Positions 23,799 to 32,773 of a stretch of 64,000 bases of DNA are shown here, in pieces. The notes under the pieces were generated by a model. The model made no database searches. It was given only the letters and a program-made list of their open reading frames with translations, and was not told where the DNA came from. The stretch comes from Clostridiales bacterium (GTDB taxonomy: Bacteria > Bacillota > Clostridia > Christensenellales > Borkfalkiaceae), in NCBI GenBank assembly GCA_015055545.1, contig SVHY01000003.1, positions 20,315 through 84,314 of the forward strand, given 5' to 3'. Made by a program: the position numbers and the translations under genes. Every line of letters starts with the position of its first letter. Position 1 is the stretch's first letter.

Positions 23799-24311
23799 AT
23801 GGAAAAGAAACGGGCGATAGATTGGGTAAGGAACGCAGTTATCGGTTGCATGGCGTTGTTGGGAATATTGACGTTGGCGTTTCCACTGTTGTCAATAGAA
23901 ACGGGCACAAGCAAATACAGTGAAAACGGATTTTACTTTTTATCCTTTAAGGATAGTCAGCTTGTGAAAGGATCGTTGGGCGGTAGAATGGCTACTGTGT
24001 ATGGGGTAAGTGCGATTGCGCAACTTTGTATGGGGATTGTAGCGACAGGGTTGACGATTTACACGTTTTTTACGAAGAAACGGGCGACGAAGAAATGCGA
24101 CGTGACTGTGATAGTTTTAACTGCTTTATCTTGTTTGCTTTATTTCACTTGGAGTACTTATACCAAAATCAGTTTAGCGGACAGTAAAAACGTAATGTTT
24201 CAGCGCTTGGCGGTAAGTTCGGGTGAAAGTGCATATATACCGTTGTTGCTTTGGTTGGTATTATTGGTGGGGTATATCGTTGTGAAAACGGTGGGAAAAA
24301 CGAATAAATAG
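23799..24311 (+). CDS. Four-helix membrane protein, module 3 copy 1
   Basis: 170 residues, ribosome site TAGGAG. Membrane segments at about 10-30, 62-86, 95-118 and 143-163. A short external loop follows helix 1 (ENGFYFLSFKDS). The cytoplasmic loop is KKRATKKCD. It is about two-thirds identical to the next gene by eye, the first 130 bases being nearly the same. No recognised family. Confidence 0.65.
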   Translation: MEKKRAIDWVRNAVIGCMALLGILTLAFPLLSIETGTSKYSENGFYFLSFKDSQLVKGSLGGRMATVYGVSAIAQLCMGIVATGLTIYTFFTKKRATKKCDVTVIVLTALSCLLYFTWSTYTKISLADSKNVMFQRLAVSSGESAYIPLLLWLVLLVGYIVVKTVGKTNK

Positions 24312-24320
24312 GAGTGAATT

Positions 24321-24845
24321 ATGGAAAAGAAAAGAGCGATAGATTGGGTAAGAAACGTAGTTATTGGTTGTATGGCGTTGTTGGGAATATTGACGTTGGC
24401 GTTTCCACTGTTGTCGGTGGGAACGGGTGCGAATGCGTACAGCGAAAACGGGTTCCATTTTTTATCCTTTAAGGGCAGCAAATTTGTAAGCTTTCGCGAC
24501 GGGGATACAAAAGGCATAAATTTTATGGCAGTTTCGGTAATTCAGCTTTGCATGGGGATTGTGGCGACAGGGTTGGCGATTTACGCGTTCTTTACGAAGA
24601 AACGGGCAACGAAGAAATGCGACGTAACCGTTATCATACTGACGGCGATTATCTGCGTTTCGTATTTAAGTGAGAGTATTTTACTAAAACAGGACTTTCT
24701 GGATTTCGGTTATAGAAATTTTTACTTTCTACATAAAAGCGGACGATTGGAAACGGTAACGAGAGCCTATATTCCGCTGGTGCTTTGGTTGATAATGTTA
24801 GTCGGGTATATTGTCGTAAAGGCAGTAGAGAAATCGAATAAATAA
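24321..24845 (+). CDS. Four-helix membrane protein, module 3 copy 2
   Basis: 174 residues, 9 bp after copy 1, ribosome site AGGAG. Same layout as copy 1; the variable parts are the external loop after helix 1 (FKGSKFVSFRDGD) and the region between helices 3 and 4. A recent tandem duplication with divergence limited to exposed loops. Function unknown. Confidence 0.65.
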   Translation: MEKKRAIDWVRNVVIGCMALLGILTLAFPLLSVGTGANAYSENGFHFLSFKGSKFVSFRDGDTKGINFMAVSVIQLCMGIVATGLAIYAFFTKKRATKKCDVTVIILTAIICVSYLSESILLKQDFLDFGYRNFYFLHKSGRLETVTRAYIPLVLWLIMLVGYIVVKAVEKSNK

Positions 24846-24864
24846 AATCAAATAAATAAATTTA

Positions 24865-24896
24865 ACGCGCCTGTAAATGGGGCGCGTAGCTTTTTT
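24865..24896 (+). terminator. Terminator after module 3
   Basis: ACGCGCC and GGCGCGT stem with a 9-base loop, then a run of six T. Confidence 0.75.
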
Positions 24897-24939
24897 GCAA
24901 AATATATACGAAAAAGCGGAAAAAGCGTATTATTTTCAG

Positions 24940-24968
24940 TTGCATATTTCCATCAATCGTGATAAAAT
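24940..24968 (+). promoter_or_regulatory. Promoter of the serine hydrolase gene
   Basis: TTGCAT (24940-24945), 17-bp spacer, TAAAAT (24963-24968). Confidence 0.5.
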
Positions 24969-25004
24969 GAAAGCGTAAAAAAACGTAAAAGGAAGGGAAG
25001 AAAT

Positions 25005-26492
25005 ATGTTTGAAAAAATCACGCCCGAACAAGCGGGATTTTCAGCAGAAAGCGTTATTGAATTTATCAACAAAGCGCAAAAACGCGGTGCGTCTACGCAC
25101 GGAATATTAATGATGAAAGGCGATAAAATTTTCGCCGAAGCGTATTGGAAACCGTTTCATCAAGATTTTTGCCACAGAATGTATTCGCAGACGAAAAGTT
25201 TCGTCGGCATTGCAATCGGGCTTTTGCAAGAAGAGGGCAAGCTTTCTATTTATGATAAAATCGTGGACTACTTCCCCGAAAAAATCGACGGCAAACTTGC
25301 GAAATATTTGAAAGATCAAACGATTAAAGACATGCTTACGATGTCTACGATTGGCAATCCTGCCGATTATTGGTTTACGTCTAAATACGACGATAGAACG
25401 CAGTTGTATTTGAACGACGATAGAAACGGTGCGCCGCATGCGTCGGGCACGATTTGGCAGTACGACAGCTCCGGTTCGCAAGTGCTTTCGGCGCTCGTAG
25501 AAAAATTGTCGGGCAAGAGCTTGCTCGATTATATGAAAGAAAAACTGTTCAACGAAATGGGCACGTTCCAAACGGCGACGGTGCTCAAATGCCGCAACGG
25601 GGATTCGTGGGGGGATTCGGCTATGGTTTGTACGCTCCGCGATATCGCGTCGTTCGGGCGTTTGCTTATGCAAAAAGGCGTTTGGAACGGTAAGCGTTTG
25701 ATGAACGAAGAATATATCCGCGAGGCAACGTCTAAAGTGGTGGATAACAAAATGGACGCGCATTATTGTGCGTATCACCAAGGCTACGGCTATCAAATTT
25801 GGACGGTAGCGAACGGCGGGTTTATGTTCAATGGTATGGGCGATCAGGTTACGCTTTGTTATCCCGAGCAAGACTTGCTCTTTACGTTCAATTCGGATAA
25901 TCAAGGCACGAATTTGGTGCGCCAAGCGTTCGTAGTCAATTTTGAGGATATGTTCGTGGAAAAGGCGCAGAATACGCCGTTGCCCGAAAACAAAGCGGCA
26001 AACGAAAAGCTTGCAAAACTTATCGACGGCTTGAAGTTGCGCGCGGTACAAGGCGAAGAAGATTCGGCGTTTAGACAAGAGCTGGACGGACAGGAATATA
26101 TTTGCGACGAAAACCCGATGGGGATTACTAAATTTTCCTTCCACTTTACCGATAAAACGAAAGGCGAACTGCGGTATACGAAAGCGTCGGGCGAAAAAGT
26201 GTTGCCCTTTGGCGTGAATTACAACGAGTTCGGCAAATTCCCCGAATACGGGTATTCCAACGATTTCGGCGGGGTTAGAACGACGGACGGATTTTTGTAC
26301 GACGACGCGGTTTCCTTTGCTTGGTTGGAAGAAAAGAAATTGCTCGTCTACGCGCAGGTTATCGACCGCTACTTTGGGAACGTGAGCATGATTTTCGCGT
26401 TTAAGGACAATTACGCAACGGCGAAATTTACGAAGACGGCGGAAGATTTTATGTGGGATTATAACGGCGTTATGTCGGCGCATAAAGCATAA
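25005..26492 (+). CDS. Serine hydrolase of the beta-lactamase class C / esterase family
   Basis: 495 residues, no signal peptide, so cytoplasmic. The SxxK motif is SQTK at residues 61-64 with Ser61 as nucleophile; the second motif is YDS at 153-155; the third region is around NGMGDQ near residue 280. The last ~140 residues form a beta-rich extension. Members hydrolyse esters, peptides or lactams; a resistance role is not indicated, since real AmpC enzymes are secreted. Single gene behind GGAAGGGAAG. Confidence 0.8.
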   Translation: MFEKITPEQAGFSAESVIEFINKAQKRGASTHGILMMKGDKIFAEAYWKPFHQDFCHRMYSQTKSFVGIAIGLLQEEGKLSIYDKIVDYFPEKIDGKLAKYLKDQTIKDMLTMSTIGNPADYWFTSKYDDRTQLYLNDDRNGAPHASGTIWQYDSSGSQVLSALVEKLSGKSLLDYMKEKLFNEMGTFQTATVLKCRNGDSWGDSAMVCTLRDIASFGRLLMQKGVWNGKRLMNEEYIREATSKVVDNKMDAHYCAYHQGYGYQIWTVANGGFMFNGMGDQVTLCYPEQDLLFTFNSDNQGTNLVRQAFVVNFEDMFVEKAQNTPLPENKAANEKLAKLIDGLKLRAVQGEEDSAFRQELDGQEYICDENPMGITKFSFHFTDKTKGELRYTKASGEKVLPFGVNYNEFGKFPEYGYSNDFGGVRTTDGFLYDDAVSFAWLEEKKLLVYAQVIDRYFGNVSMIFAFKDNYATAKFTKTAEDFMWDYNGVMSAHKA

Positions 26493-26521
26493 ATTATTTT
26501 TCTGTAAAGGCGTATATCGGC

Positions 26522-26550
26522 TTGACAAAGCCGTTTGAATAAGATATAAT
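26522..26550 (+). promoter_or_regulatory. purA promoter
   Basis: TTGACA (26522-26527), 17-bp spacer, TATAAT (26545-26550), about 100 bp before the start codon. Confidence 0.8.
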
Positions 26551-26567
26551 GTTAAGAGAAAACGAGA

Positions 26568-26606
26568 GCGTTTTCTGCCCGATAGGGAGAAAATGCTCGG
26601 TTTTTT
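26568..26606 (+). terminator. Terminator-like hairpin in the purA leader (possible attenuator)
   Basis: GCGTTTTCT.CCC and GGG.AGAAAATGC form a 12-bp stem with one bulge and a GATA loop, followed by TCGG and six T. It lies between promoter and start codon, where it could end transcription before purA. Confidence 0.6.
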
Positions 26607-26648
26607 CGCGTGTTTGGATAAAAAAGGGAAGATCAAAGGAGAATTATC

Positions 26649-27923
26649 ATGCTTACATCTATTTGTGGTATTAACTGGGGAGACGAAGGCAAAGGCAGAA
26701 TGGTTGACTTGCTTTCGCAAAACTTTGACGTTGTGTGCCGTTACCAAGGCGGTAACAACGCGGGACACACCGTTATCAACGAACGCGGTAAGTTCATTTT
26801 GAATTTGCTGCCGTCGGGGATTTTGCGTGAAGAAGTGGTCAACGTAATGGGCCCTGGTATGGTTATCGATATTAAGCATTTGTGCGGTGAAATAGCGAAA
26901 CTCAAAGAGGCAGGGATTAAAATCACGCCTGAAAATTTGAAGATTTCAGATAGAGCCGTGATTACTATGCCGTATAACGTTTTGCAGGACTGTTTGGAAG
27001 AAGACCGTCTTGCGGGTAAGAAGTTCGGTTCTACCCGTCGCGGTATCGCGCCCGTTTATGCGGATAAATATTACAAGAAAGCGTTCCGTATGGGCGAACT
27101 TTTGAATACGGAAAAATTGTACGCGCGTGTAGCGGATATCGTGGAATGGAAAAATCTCACGGTTGTCGGCGGTTATAAAGCGGAAGCCGTAAAAACGGAA
27201 GATATTATCGCGTATTTTGAAGAATACGGCAAAGTGCTTGCTCCGTTCGTTTGCGACGTAGGCGCGTTCTTAACCAGAGCAAACGACGAAGGGAAGAATA
27301 TTATGTTTGAAGCGCAACTTGGCGCAATGCGCGATATCGATTTCGGTATTCATCCCTACACGTCGTCTTCTTCTACGATTGCAGCGTACGCGCCTATCGG
27401 CGCGGGTGTGCCGCAACTTCAACTGGATAATTCCATTGGGATTATGAAAGCGTATTCCACGTGCGTTGGCGAAGGTCCGTTCACGGCGGAATATTTCGGC
27501 GAGGACGCGAAAAAACTCCGTGATTTGGGCGGCGAATACGGCGCGGCAACGGGCAGACCCAGAAGAGTAGGTCCGTTCGACGTGGTGGCGTCCCGTTACG
27601 GGATTCGTTGCCAAGGCGCAAAAGAAATCGCGCTTACGAAAATGGACGTGCTTTCGGCGTACGAAGAAATTGAAATTTGCGTAGCGTACGAACTTAACGG
27701 CAAAATTATTGAAGAATTCCCGTTTATCGACGTGCTGGACGATTGCAAACCCGTGTTCAAGAAAATCAAGGGCTGGAATTGCGATATTTCCAAATGCCGT
27801 ACGGTAAAGGATTTGCCCAAAGAAGCGATTGCGTACGTGGAATATTTGGAAGAAGCTTGCGGTTGCCGCGTGAAATACCTTTCCGTTGGACCTGAACGCG
27901 ACGCATACATCAAAATGTTTTAA
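26649..27923 (+). CDS. purA: Adenylosuccinate synthetase
   Basis: 424 residues behind AAAGGAG. It joins IMP and aspartate using GTP to give adenylosuccinate, the first step from IMP to AMP. The N-terminal loop GINWGDEGKGR carries the catalytic Asp and phosphate loop; GGNNAGHTV carries the catalytic His; GRPRRVGPFD and the C-terminal guanine site are intact. Full length. Single gene with its own promoter, leader hairpin and terminator, close to the purine permease. Confidence 0.95.
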   Translation: MLTSICGINWGDEGKGRMVDLLSQNFDVVCRYQGGNNAGHTVINERGKFILNLLPSGILREEVVNVMGPGMVIDIKHLCGEIAKLKEAGIKITPENLKISDRAVITMPYNVLQDCLEEDRLAGKKFGSTRRGIAPVYADKYYKKAFRMGELLNTEKLYARVADIVEWKNLTVVGGYKAEAVKTEDIIAYFEEYGKVLAPFVCDVGAFLTRANDEGKNIMFEAQLGAMRDIDFGIHPYTSSSSTIAAYAPIGAGVPQLQLDNSIGIMKAYSTCVGEGPFTAEYFGEDAKKLRDLGGEYGAATGRPRRVGPFDVVASRYGIRCQGAKEIALTKMDVLSAYEEIEICVAYELNGKIIEEFPFIDVLDDCKPVFKKIKGWNCDISKCRTVKDLPKEAIAYVEYLEEACGCRVKYLSVGPERDAYIKMF

Positions 27924-27928
27924 CGACT

Positions 27929-27960
27929 AAAATCGGTTTTCTCACGAAAACCGATTTTCA
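27929..27960 (+). terminator. purA terminator
   Basis: AAAATCGGTTTTC and GAAAACCGATTTT form a perfect 13-bp stem with a 4-base loop and T run. Confidence 0.85.
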
Positions 27961-28022
27961 TTTTATGCGTTTTGATTATATCTACTATAAAAAATTTATT
28001 GCAAAAATCTCTTTTCCAAAGC

Positions 28023-28051
28023 TTGAAAAACGAGTGAACATATGCTATAAT
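28023..28051 (+). promoter_or_regulatory. ddh promoter
   Basis: TTGAAA (28023-28028), 17-bp spacer, TATAAT (28046-28051). Confidence 0.65.
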
Positions 28052-28083
28052 AAATAGCGTAAACTAATTACGAGGTATAAACC

Positions 28084-29067
28084 ATGAGTATACGGGTTGG
28101 TATTTACGGATACGGAAATCTTGGCAAGGGCGTAGAACTTGCACTCAAACAAAATCCCGATATGACGGCGGTGGGCGTATTTACCCGTCGCGCGCCCGAA
28201 AGCGTGAAAACGGTTACGGGGTTGCCCGTGTTTTCTGCGGACGACGTAAAGGATATGGCGGATAAAATCGACGTTATGATTTTATGTGGCGGCAGCTCCA
28301 CCGATTTGCCTAAACAAACCCCTGCGATTGCGCAGTATTTCAACGTCGTGGACAGCTTTGATACACATGCAAAAATTCCCCAACACGTGGCAAACGTAGA
28401 CGCGGCGGCGAAAGCCGCGAAGAAAACCGCGCTCGTGTCCGTGGGGTGGGACCCGGGTACGTTTTCCATCGCTAGATTATACGCCGAAAGTATTTTACCG
28501 CAAGGTAAAACGTATACGTTTTGGGGTAAAGGCGTGAGTCAAGGTCATTCGGACGCGGTGCGCCGTATCGACGGTGTGGCTGATGCAAAACAGTATACCA
28601 TTCCCGTAGAAAACGCGCTTGCGGCGGTCAGAAACGGGGAAACGCCCGAACTTTCGACGGGGCAAAAACACCGTAGAGAATGTTACGTGGTGGTAAAGGA
28701 CGACGCAGATAAAGCGAGGATTGAACGGGAAATCAAAACGATGCCCCATTACTTCGACGAATACGATACGACGGTGTATTTCATATCGCAAGAAGAACTC
28801 AATGAAAAACATGCTGGACTTCCGCACGGCGGTGTCGTAATCAGAAACGGCTTTACGGGCGTAGGCAATCAAACGCAGCAGTCGGTGGAATACGGCTTGC
28901 GCTTACAATCCAACGCCGAATTTACGGCAAGTGTGCTCGTAGCTTATGCGCGCGCGACGTACCGCATGAACCAAGAGGGGGCGTACGGTTGCAAAACGGT
29001 GTTTGACGTACCGCCTGCCTATCTTTCTGCACAATCCCGCGACGAACTTTTAAAAACGTTATTGTAA
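28084..29067 (+). CDS. ddh: Meso-diaminopimelate dehydrogenase
   Basis: 327 residues, the usual family length. It makes meso-diaminopimelate from tetrahydrodipicolinate, NADPH and ammonia in one step, feeding lysine and peptidoglycan. NADPH-binding GYGNLGKGV at residues 9-17; VDSFDTHAKIP and GWDPGTFS are substrate-site motifs; HYYDEYDT-like and GFTGVGNQTQQSVEYGL complete the family pattern. Single gene with promoter and terminator. Confidence 0.93.
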   Translation: MSIRVGIYGYGNLGKGVELALKQNPDMTAVGVFTRRAPESVKTVTGLPVFSADDVKDMADKIDVMILCGGSSTDLPKQTPAIAQYFNVVDSFDTHAKIPQHVANVDAAAKAAKKTALVSVGWDPGTFSIARLYAESILPQGKTYTFWGKGVSQGHSDAVRRIDGVADAKQYTIPVENALAAVRNGETPELSTGQKHRRECYVVVKDDADKARIEREIKTMPHYFDEYDTTVYFISQEELNEKHAGLPHGGVVIRNGFTGVGNQTQQSVEYGLRLQSNAEFTASVLVAYARATYRMNQEGAYGCKTVFDVPPAYLSAQSRDELLKTLL

Positions 29068-29072
29068 AAAAT

Positions 29073-29102
29073 ACGCTCCGTTTTTAAGCGGAGCGTTCTT
29101 TT
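29073..29102 (+). terminator. ddh terminator
   Basis: ACGCTCCG and CGGAGCGT stem with an 8-base loop, then TTCTTTT. Confidence 0.8.
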
Positions 29103-29212
29103 ACGGTTAAAGATGAAAAGATTTACATATTTTATGCTTATTTTTCCTTATTTATCGTTTAATTAACGTGCTATAATAATAACCGAGCAAAAAATGAGGC
29201 GGTTAGAGAATT

Positions 29213-30481
29213 ATGGAAAAAGATATTTATAAAGCGAGTCGGTTTTTGTATATATTAGAGGCGGCGTTTGAATATTTCATATCGATTTTGGTAGGGGGCG
29301 CGTATCTTGCGAAGGTAACGTCTGCCATCGGGGTTTCGGACAGCTTGACGGGGATATTGACGGCGTTCGTTTCCTTGGGTTGCGGCTTTCAAATGGTGGC
29401 GATTTTCATCGCGAACAAACGTCCCGTTAAAGGCTGGGTATCCCTTTTACATATCGTCAATCAAACGTTTTTCGCGCTTATATACGTAGTGCCGTTTTTG
29501 CATTTAACGCAAGCGCAAAAAATCGTTTGTTTCGTCATTTTACTGTTGCTCGGTCATATTATCAATAACGTCGTGTTTTCGCCGAAGATAAACTGGTTTA
29601 TGTCGCTTGTGGACGATCATAAACGCGGCGTGTTTACCGCAAGTAAAGAAATGGTATCGCTAATCGGCGGTATGGTTTTCTCGTTTGCTATGGGTGCGGT
29701 GATTGATAAATTCGAAGCGGCAGGGAACGTGAGCGGCGCGTTTATCGTGTGTGGGGTAAGCGTGTTTGCGCTTATGCTGTTGCATACGGCGACGTTGCTG
29801 TTTTCAAAAGAAAAGCCGAGTGAGATACAAGAAAAATTACCCTTGAAGAAATCGGTAGGGGAATTGTTCAAGGACAAAAATTTGTTAAAGATTATACTTA
29901 TTTCCGTGCTTTGGAACGTCGTTTGTTATACGGCAACGCCTTTTTACGGCACGTACCAGATCAAAGAGCTGGGCTTTTCCATGACCTTTGTATCCGCACT
30001 TTCGGCGGCGTACGCGGTTATCCGTTCGGCGTTTTCTAGACCGCTTGGTCGGTTTGCAGATAAATATTCGTTTGCGAAAATGTTGAATATCTGCTTTTTG
30101 ATTATGCTGGTTGCGTTTATTGTCAACGCGTTCACCGTTCCGTCCAACGGCAAGGTGTTTTTTACCGTCTATTACGTGTTGTACGCCGTAGCCATGGCTG
30201 GGATTAACAGCGCGGCAATCAATTTGATTTACGATTATGCGGATAAGGAAAAACGCGTCGGTGCGTTGGCGCTAAAAAGTACGCTCGCAGGCTTTGCGGG
30301 GTTCTTTACAACGCTTGCCGTTTCTCCGCTCGTGTCGTATATCCAAGAGAACGGCGATACGTTTTTGGGTTTGCACGTGTACGCGCAACAGGTCGTTTCC
30401 GTCATCGCGGCGGTGCTGCTTGTAGGATTACTTATATATCTGAATACGGTCGTACGAAAGATAAAAAAGAATAACGAATAA
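29213..30481 (+). CDS. Major facilitator superfamily transporter
   Basis: 422 residues with about 12 membrane helices in two halves, joined by a loop around residues 195-220 (KEKPSEIQEKLPLKKS). The DR-type loop 2-3 motif is weak; SRPLGRFADKYSFAKML matches the equivalent loop in the second half. Substrate unknown. A TATAAT box (29172-29177) precedes it with only a poor -35. It converges on the AraC-type regulator, sharing a terminator. Confidence 0.8.
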   Translation: MEKDIYKASRFLYILEAAFEYFISILVGGAYLAKVTSAIGVSDSLTGILTAFVSLGCGFQMVAIFIANKRPVKGWVSLLHIVNQTFFALIYVVPFLHLTQAQKIVCFVILLLLGHIINNVVFSPKINWFMSLVDDHKRGVFTASKEMVSLIGGMVFSFAMGAVIDKFEAAGNVSGAFIVCGVSVFALMLLHTATLLFSKEKPSEIQEKLPLKKSVGELFKDKNLLKIILISVLWNVVCYTATPFYGTYQIKELGFSMTFVSALSAAYAVIRSAFSRPLGRFADKYSFAKMLNICFLIMLVAFIVNAFTVPSNGKVFFTVYYVLYAVAMAGINSAAINLIYDYADKEKRVGALALKSTLAGFAGFFTTLAVSPLVSYIQENGDTFLGLHVYAQQVVSVIAAVLLVGLLIYLNTVVRKIKKNNE

Positions 30482-30491
30482 CGAATACAAA

Positions 30492-30526
30492 AACACGCTC
30501 TTGAACCAACCGTTCAAGAGCGTGTT
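30492..30526. terminator. Bidirectional terminator between MFS and AraC-type genes
   Basis: AACACGCTCTTGAA and TTCAAGAGCGTGTT form a perfect 14-bp stem with a 7-base loop; it overlaps the last codons of the minus-strand gene. Confidence 0.8.
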
Positions 30527-31359
30527 AAGTTATCGCGGTATTTTTTCGGAGTTACGGAAAAGCGTTTTTTAAAAAGCCGAATATAATTACTGTAATCGGG
30601 AAAACCCGAATCCATGCACGCTTGTAATACGCTTTTGCCTTGCTTTAACAGCACGCGTGAATGGGCAAGCCGTTTGGATTCCAAATACAGATAAGGCGTA
30701 GTATGTAAATACCTTTTAAACAAGCGATTGAGCGTGCTTTGGCTGATAAAATATTTATCCGTAAAATATTGCAAGGATTGGATTTGTGCGAAGTTCGCGT
30801 TCAAATCCCTTAAAATGTCTTTAAGCTGCGTCGGTAAATCGCGCGCGGGGGCTACGCCGCCTTTCGTTAAGTTTTTGCGGAAAATATCCAAAATTTCCAG
30901 TTGCAAATAAAACTGCGCTTGTTTATCGTTTTGCTCGGATGCGGTTAGGAGCTGTTGATAAAGAACAAGCAAGCGTTCTTTCGACGGCGTATCGGGCGCG
31001 ATATGGTTGGACGTTTTATTAGCGAGAAAATCCGAAAAGAGAAAACTGCAAGACGAATCGAACCAAATACATAAATGTTTGTGCTTGGAGGGCGTGTTCA
31101 AAATGCAGTTATGGATTTCGTTAGGACGGGAAAATACCGCGTCGCCGGCTTGTAAGCGGTAGATTTCGTTTTCTACCATGAACGACGCGTCGCCGTCTAA
31201 TAAAACGTATATTTCCAACTGGTCGTGGATATGCGGTGGAAATACGCGCGCCGCTTGTTCCTTTGCACTATTAGAAAAATAATACTCCGAATTCCATTCG
31301 GAAACGGCGGGTAAATTGCATTTGAATAAAGGGGATTGCCCCGTGCTTTGGTTGGCCAT
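30514..31359 (-). CDS. AraC-family transcriptional regulator
   Basis: 281 residues from the ATG at 31359, one base after the radA stop and behind AGGTGG; a GTG at 31374 is an alternative start. The first ~130 residues are a cupin sensor domain (FPPHIHDQLEIYVLLDGD, with metal-type His). Residues ~180-280 are two helix-turn-helix units: FTDKYFISQSTLNRLFKRYL and ACMDSGFPDYSNYIRLFKKRFSVTPKKYR. Ligands in this family are usually sugars. Its coupling to radA is probably accidental; the adjacent MFS gene could be its target. Confidence 0.85.
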   Translation of the reverse strand: MANQSTGQSPLFKCNLPAVSEWNSEYYFSNSAKEQAARVFPPHIHDQLEIYVLLDGDASFMVENEIYRLQAGDAVFSRPNEIHNCILNTPSKHKHLCIWFDSSCSFLFSDFLANKTSNHIAPDTPSKERLLVLYQQLLTASEQNDKQAQFYLQLEILDIFRKNLTKGGVAPARDLPTQLKDILRDLNANFAQIQSLQYFTDKYFISQSTLNRLFKRYLHTTPYLYLESKRLAHSRVLLKQGKSVLQACMDSGFPDYSNYIRLFKKRFSVTPKKYRDNLTRS

Positions 31360-31360
31360 A

Positions 31361-32761
31361 TCAATCGTTTCCACCTATGAATTGAGTTTGGAGATTAAGC
31401 GCTTTTATCATTTGTCCCACGTACCGTACGGGGATAAGCTCTATTTTGCCTTGAAATCTTTGACAGGTTTTCATATTCTTTTCGGGCAATATAACACGCT
31501 TGAAACCCGTTTTGATACATTCGTTTACGCGTTTGTCGGCGTAGTGTACGGGACGGATTTCGCCCGTCAATCCCACTTCGCCGAATACAGCCGTGTATTT
31601 CTCGATAGGAATATCGCTTGCCGCGCTGGCAAGCGCTGCGCAAATGGCTAAATCGACGGACGGTTCGGCAAGCTTAATCCCGCCCATGGCGTTGATATAC
31701 ACGTCGGCGTTGAAAAAGGGGATTCCGCAACGCTTTTCAAGTACGGCAATCAGCACGACTAATTTGTTATAGTCCACGCCCAAGCTCATACGGCGCGGCA
31801 TACCGTACGCCGTTTTGGTAATGAGCGTTTGCAGTTCTACGTTCATGCACCGATTCCCGCTTTCGGACGGGGTAACGGCAGAACCTGCCGCAACGCCGCG
31901 CGTGTCGGATAAAAACAGCCCCGAATAATCGGTTACGCTTTCGATGCCCGTGTCCGTCATTTCAAATACGCCCACTTCCTGCGCCGAACCGAATCTGTTC
32001 TTGACGGCGCGCAGGATTCGGAAATTGTCTTCTTGCTGACCTTCGAAATAGAGCACCGTATCCATGATATGTTCTAACACCTTCGGACCAGCCAAAGAGC
32101 CTTCTTTGGTTACGTGCCCGATGATAAAGAACGTTACGTTACGAGATTTTGCGATTCGCATGATTTTCGACGCACATTCGCGAACTTGCGCTACGCTGCC
32201 CGCCGCAGACGAAAGCGTTTCCGTATAGATAGCCTGTACGGAGTCGATGACGACGAACTCTGCGTCGTCAAGGCTCGTTTCCATATCCTCCAAACACGTT
32301 TCGTTCAAAAGCAGTAAATTATCCGAAGTCAAGCCCAACCGTTCGCAACGCATTTTTACTTGCGAACAGCTTTCTTCCGCGGACACGTACAACACTTTCG
32401 CCGTCGTTGACAGGTGTGCGGAAACTTGCGTGAGCAGGGTGGATTTACCGATACCCGGGTCGCCACCCAAAAGTACGAGCGAGCCGCGGACGATACCGCC
32501 GCCGAGCACCGTATCAAATTCGGGAACGCCGCTTTTTACGCGCTCGAATTTTTCATAACCGATTTGCGATAAGGGCAGGGCGCGTGTTTTCATTTGTGAA
32601 ACGCCCGTGCGAACGGGCGCGGAAACTTCCGCGCGTACTACTTCCTCGTGCATGGTGTTGAAATTGCCGCAATCGGGGCATTTGCCCAGCCACTTGGGCG
32701 TTGTATAACCACATTCGCTGCATACGAATTGCGTGGTGGGGGTTTTGGATTTTGCGGGCAT
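31361..32761 (-). CDS. radA: DNA repair protein RadA
   Basis: 466 residues. N-terminal zinc finger [18 protein letters not shown], Walker A GDPGIGKSTL near residue 95, RadA-specific KNRFGSAQEVG, and a C-terminal Lon-type domain (AMGGIKLAEPSVDLA). It promotes branch migration during recombinational repair. The ribosome site AAAGGAG lies between its start and the ispDF stop 12 bp away, so the two are in one operon. Confidence 0.95.
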   Translation of the reverse strand: MPAKSKTPTTQFVCSECGYTTPKWLGKCPDCGNFNTMHEEVVRAEVSAPVRTGVSQMKTRALPLSQIGYEKFERVKSGVPEFDTVLGGGIVRGSLVLLGGDPGIGKSTLLTQVSAHLSTTAKVLYVSAEESCSQVKMRCERLGLTSDNLLLLNETCLEDMETSLDDAEFVVIDSVQAIYTETLSSAAGSVAQVRECASKIMRIAKSRNVTFFIIGHVTKEGSLAGPKVLEHIMDTVLYFEGQQEDNFRILRAVKNRFGSAQEVGVFEMTDTGIESVTDYSGLFLSDTRGVAAGSAVTPSESGNRCMNVELQTLITKTAYGMPRRMSLGVDYNKLVVLIAVLEKRCGIPFFNADVYINAMGGIKLAEPSVDLAICAALASAASDIPIEKYTAVFGEVGLTGEIRPVHYADKRVNECIKTGFKRVILPEKNMKTCQRFQGKIELIPVRYVGQMIKALNLQTQFIGGND

Positions 32762-32773
32762 AGAGCTGCTCCT

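Noticed and set aside
25005..26492. Beta-lactamase resistance gene
   Set aside because: It has the SxxK and YxS motifs of the fold but no signal peptide, and no resistance context; a cytoplasmic esterase or peptidase is more likely.
25107..26879. 590-residue minus-strand frame across the serine hydrolase and purA start
   Set aside because: Spans two real plus-strand genes, a promoter and a hairpin; composition is biased.
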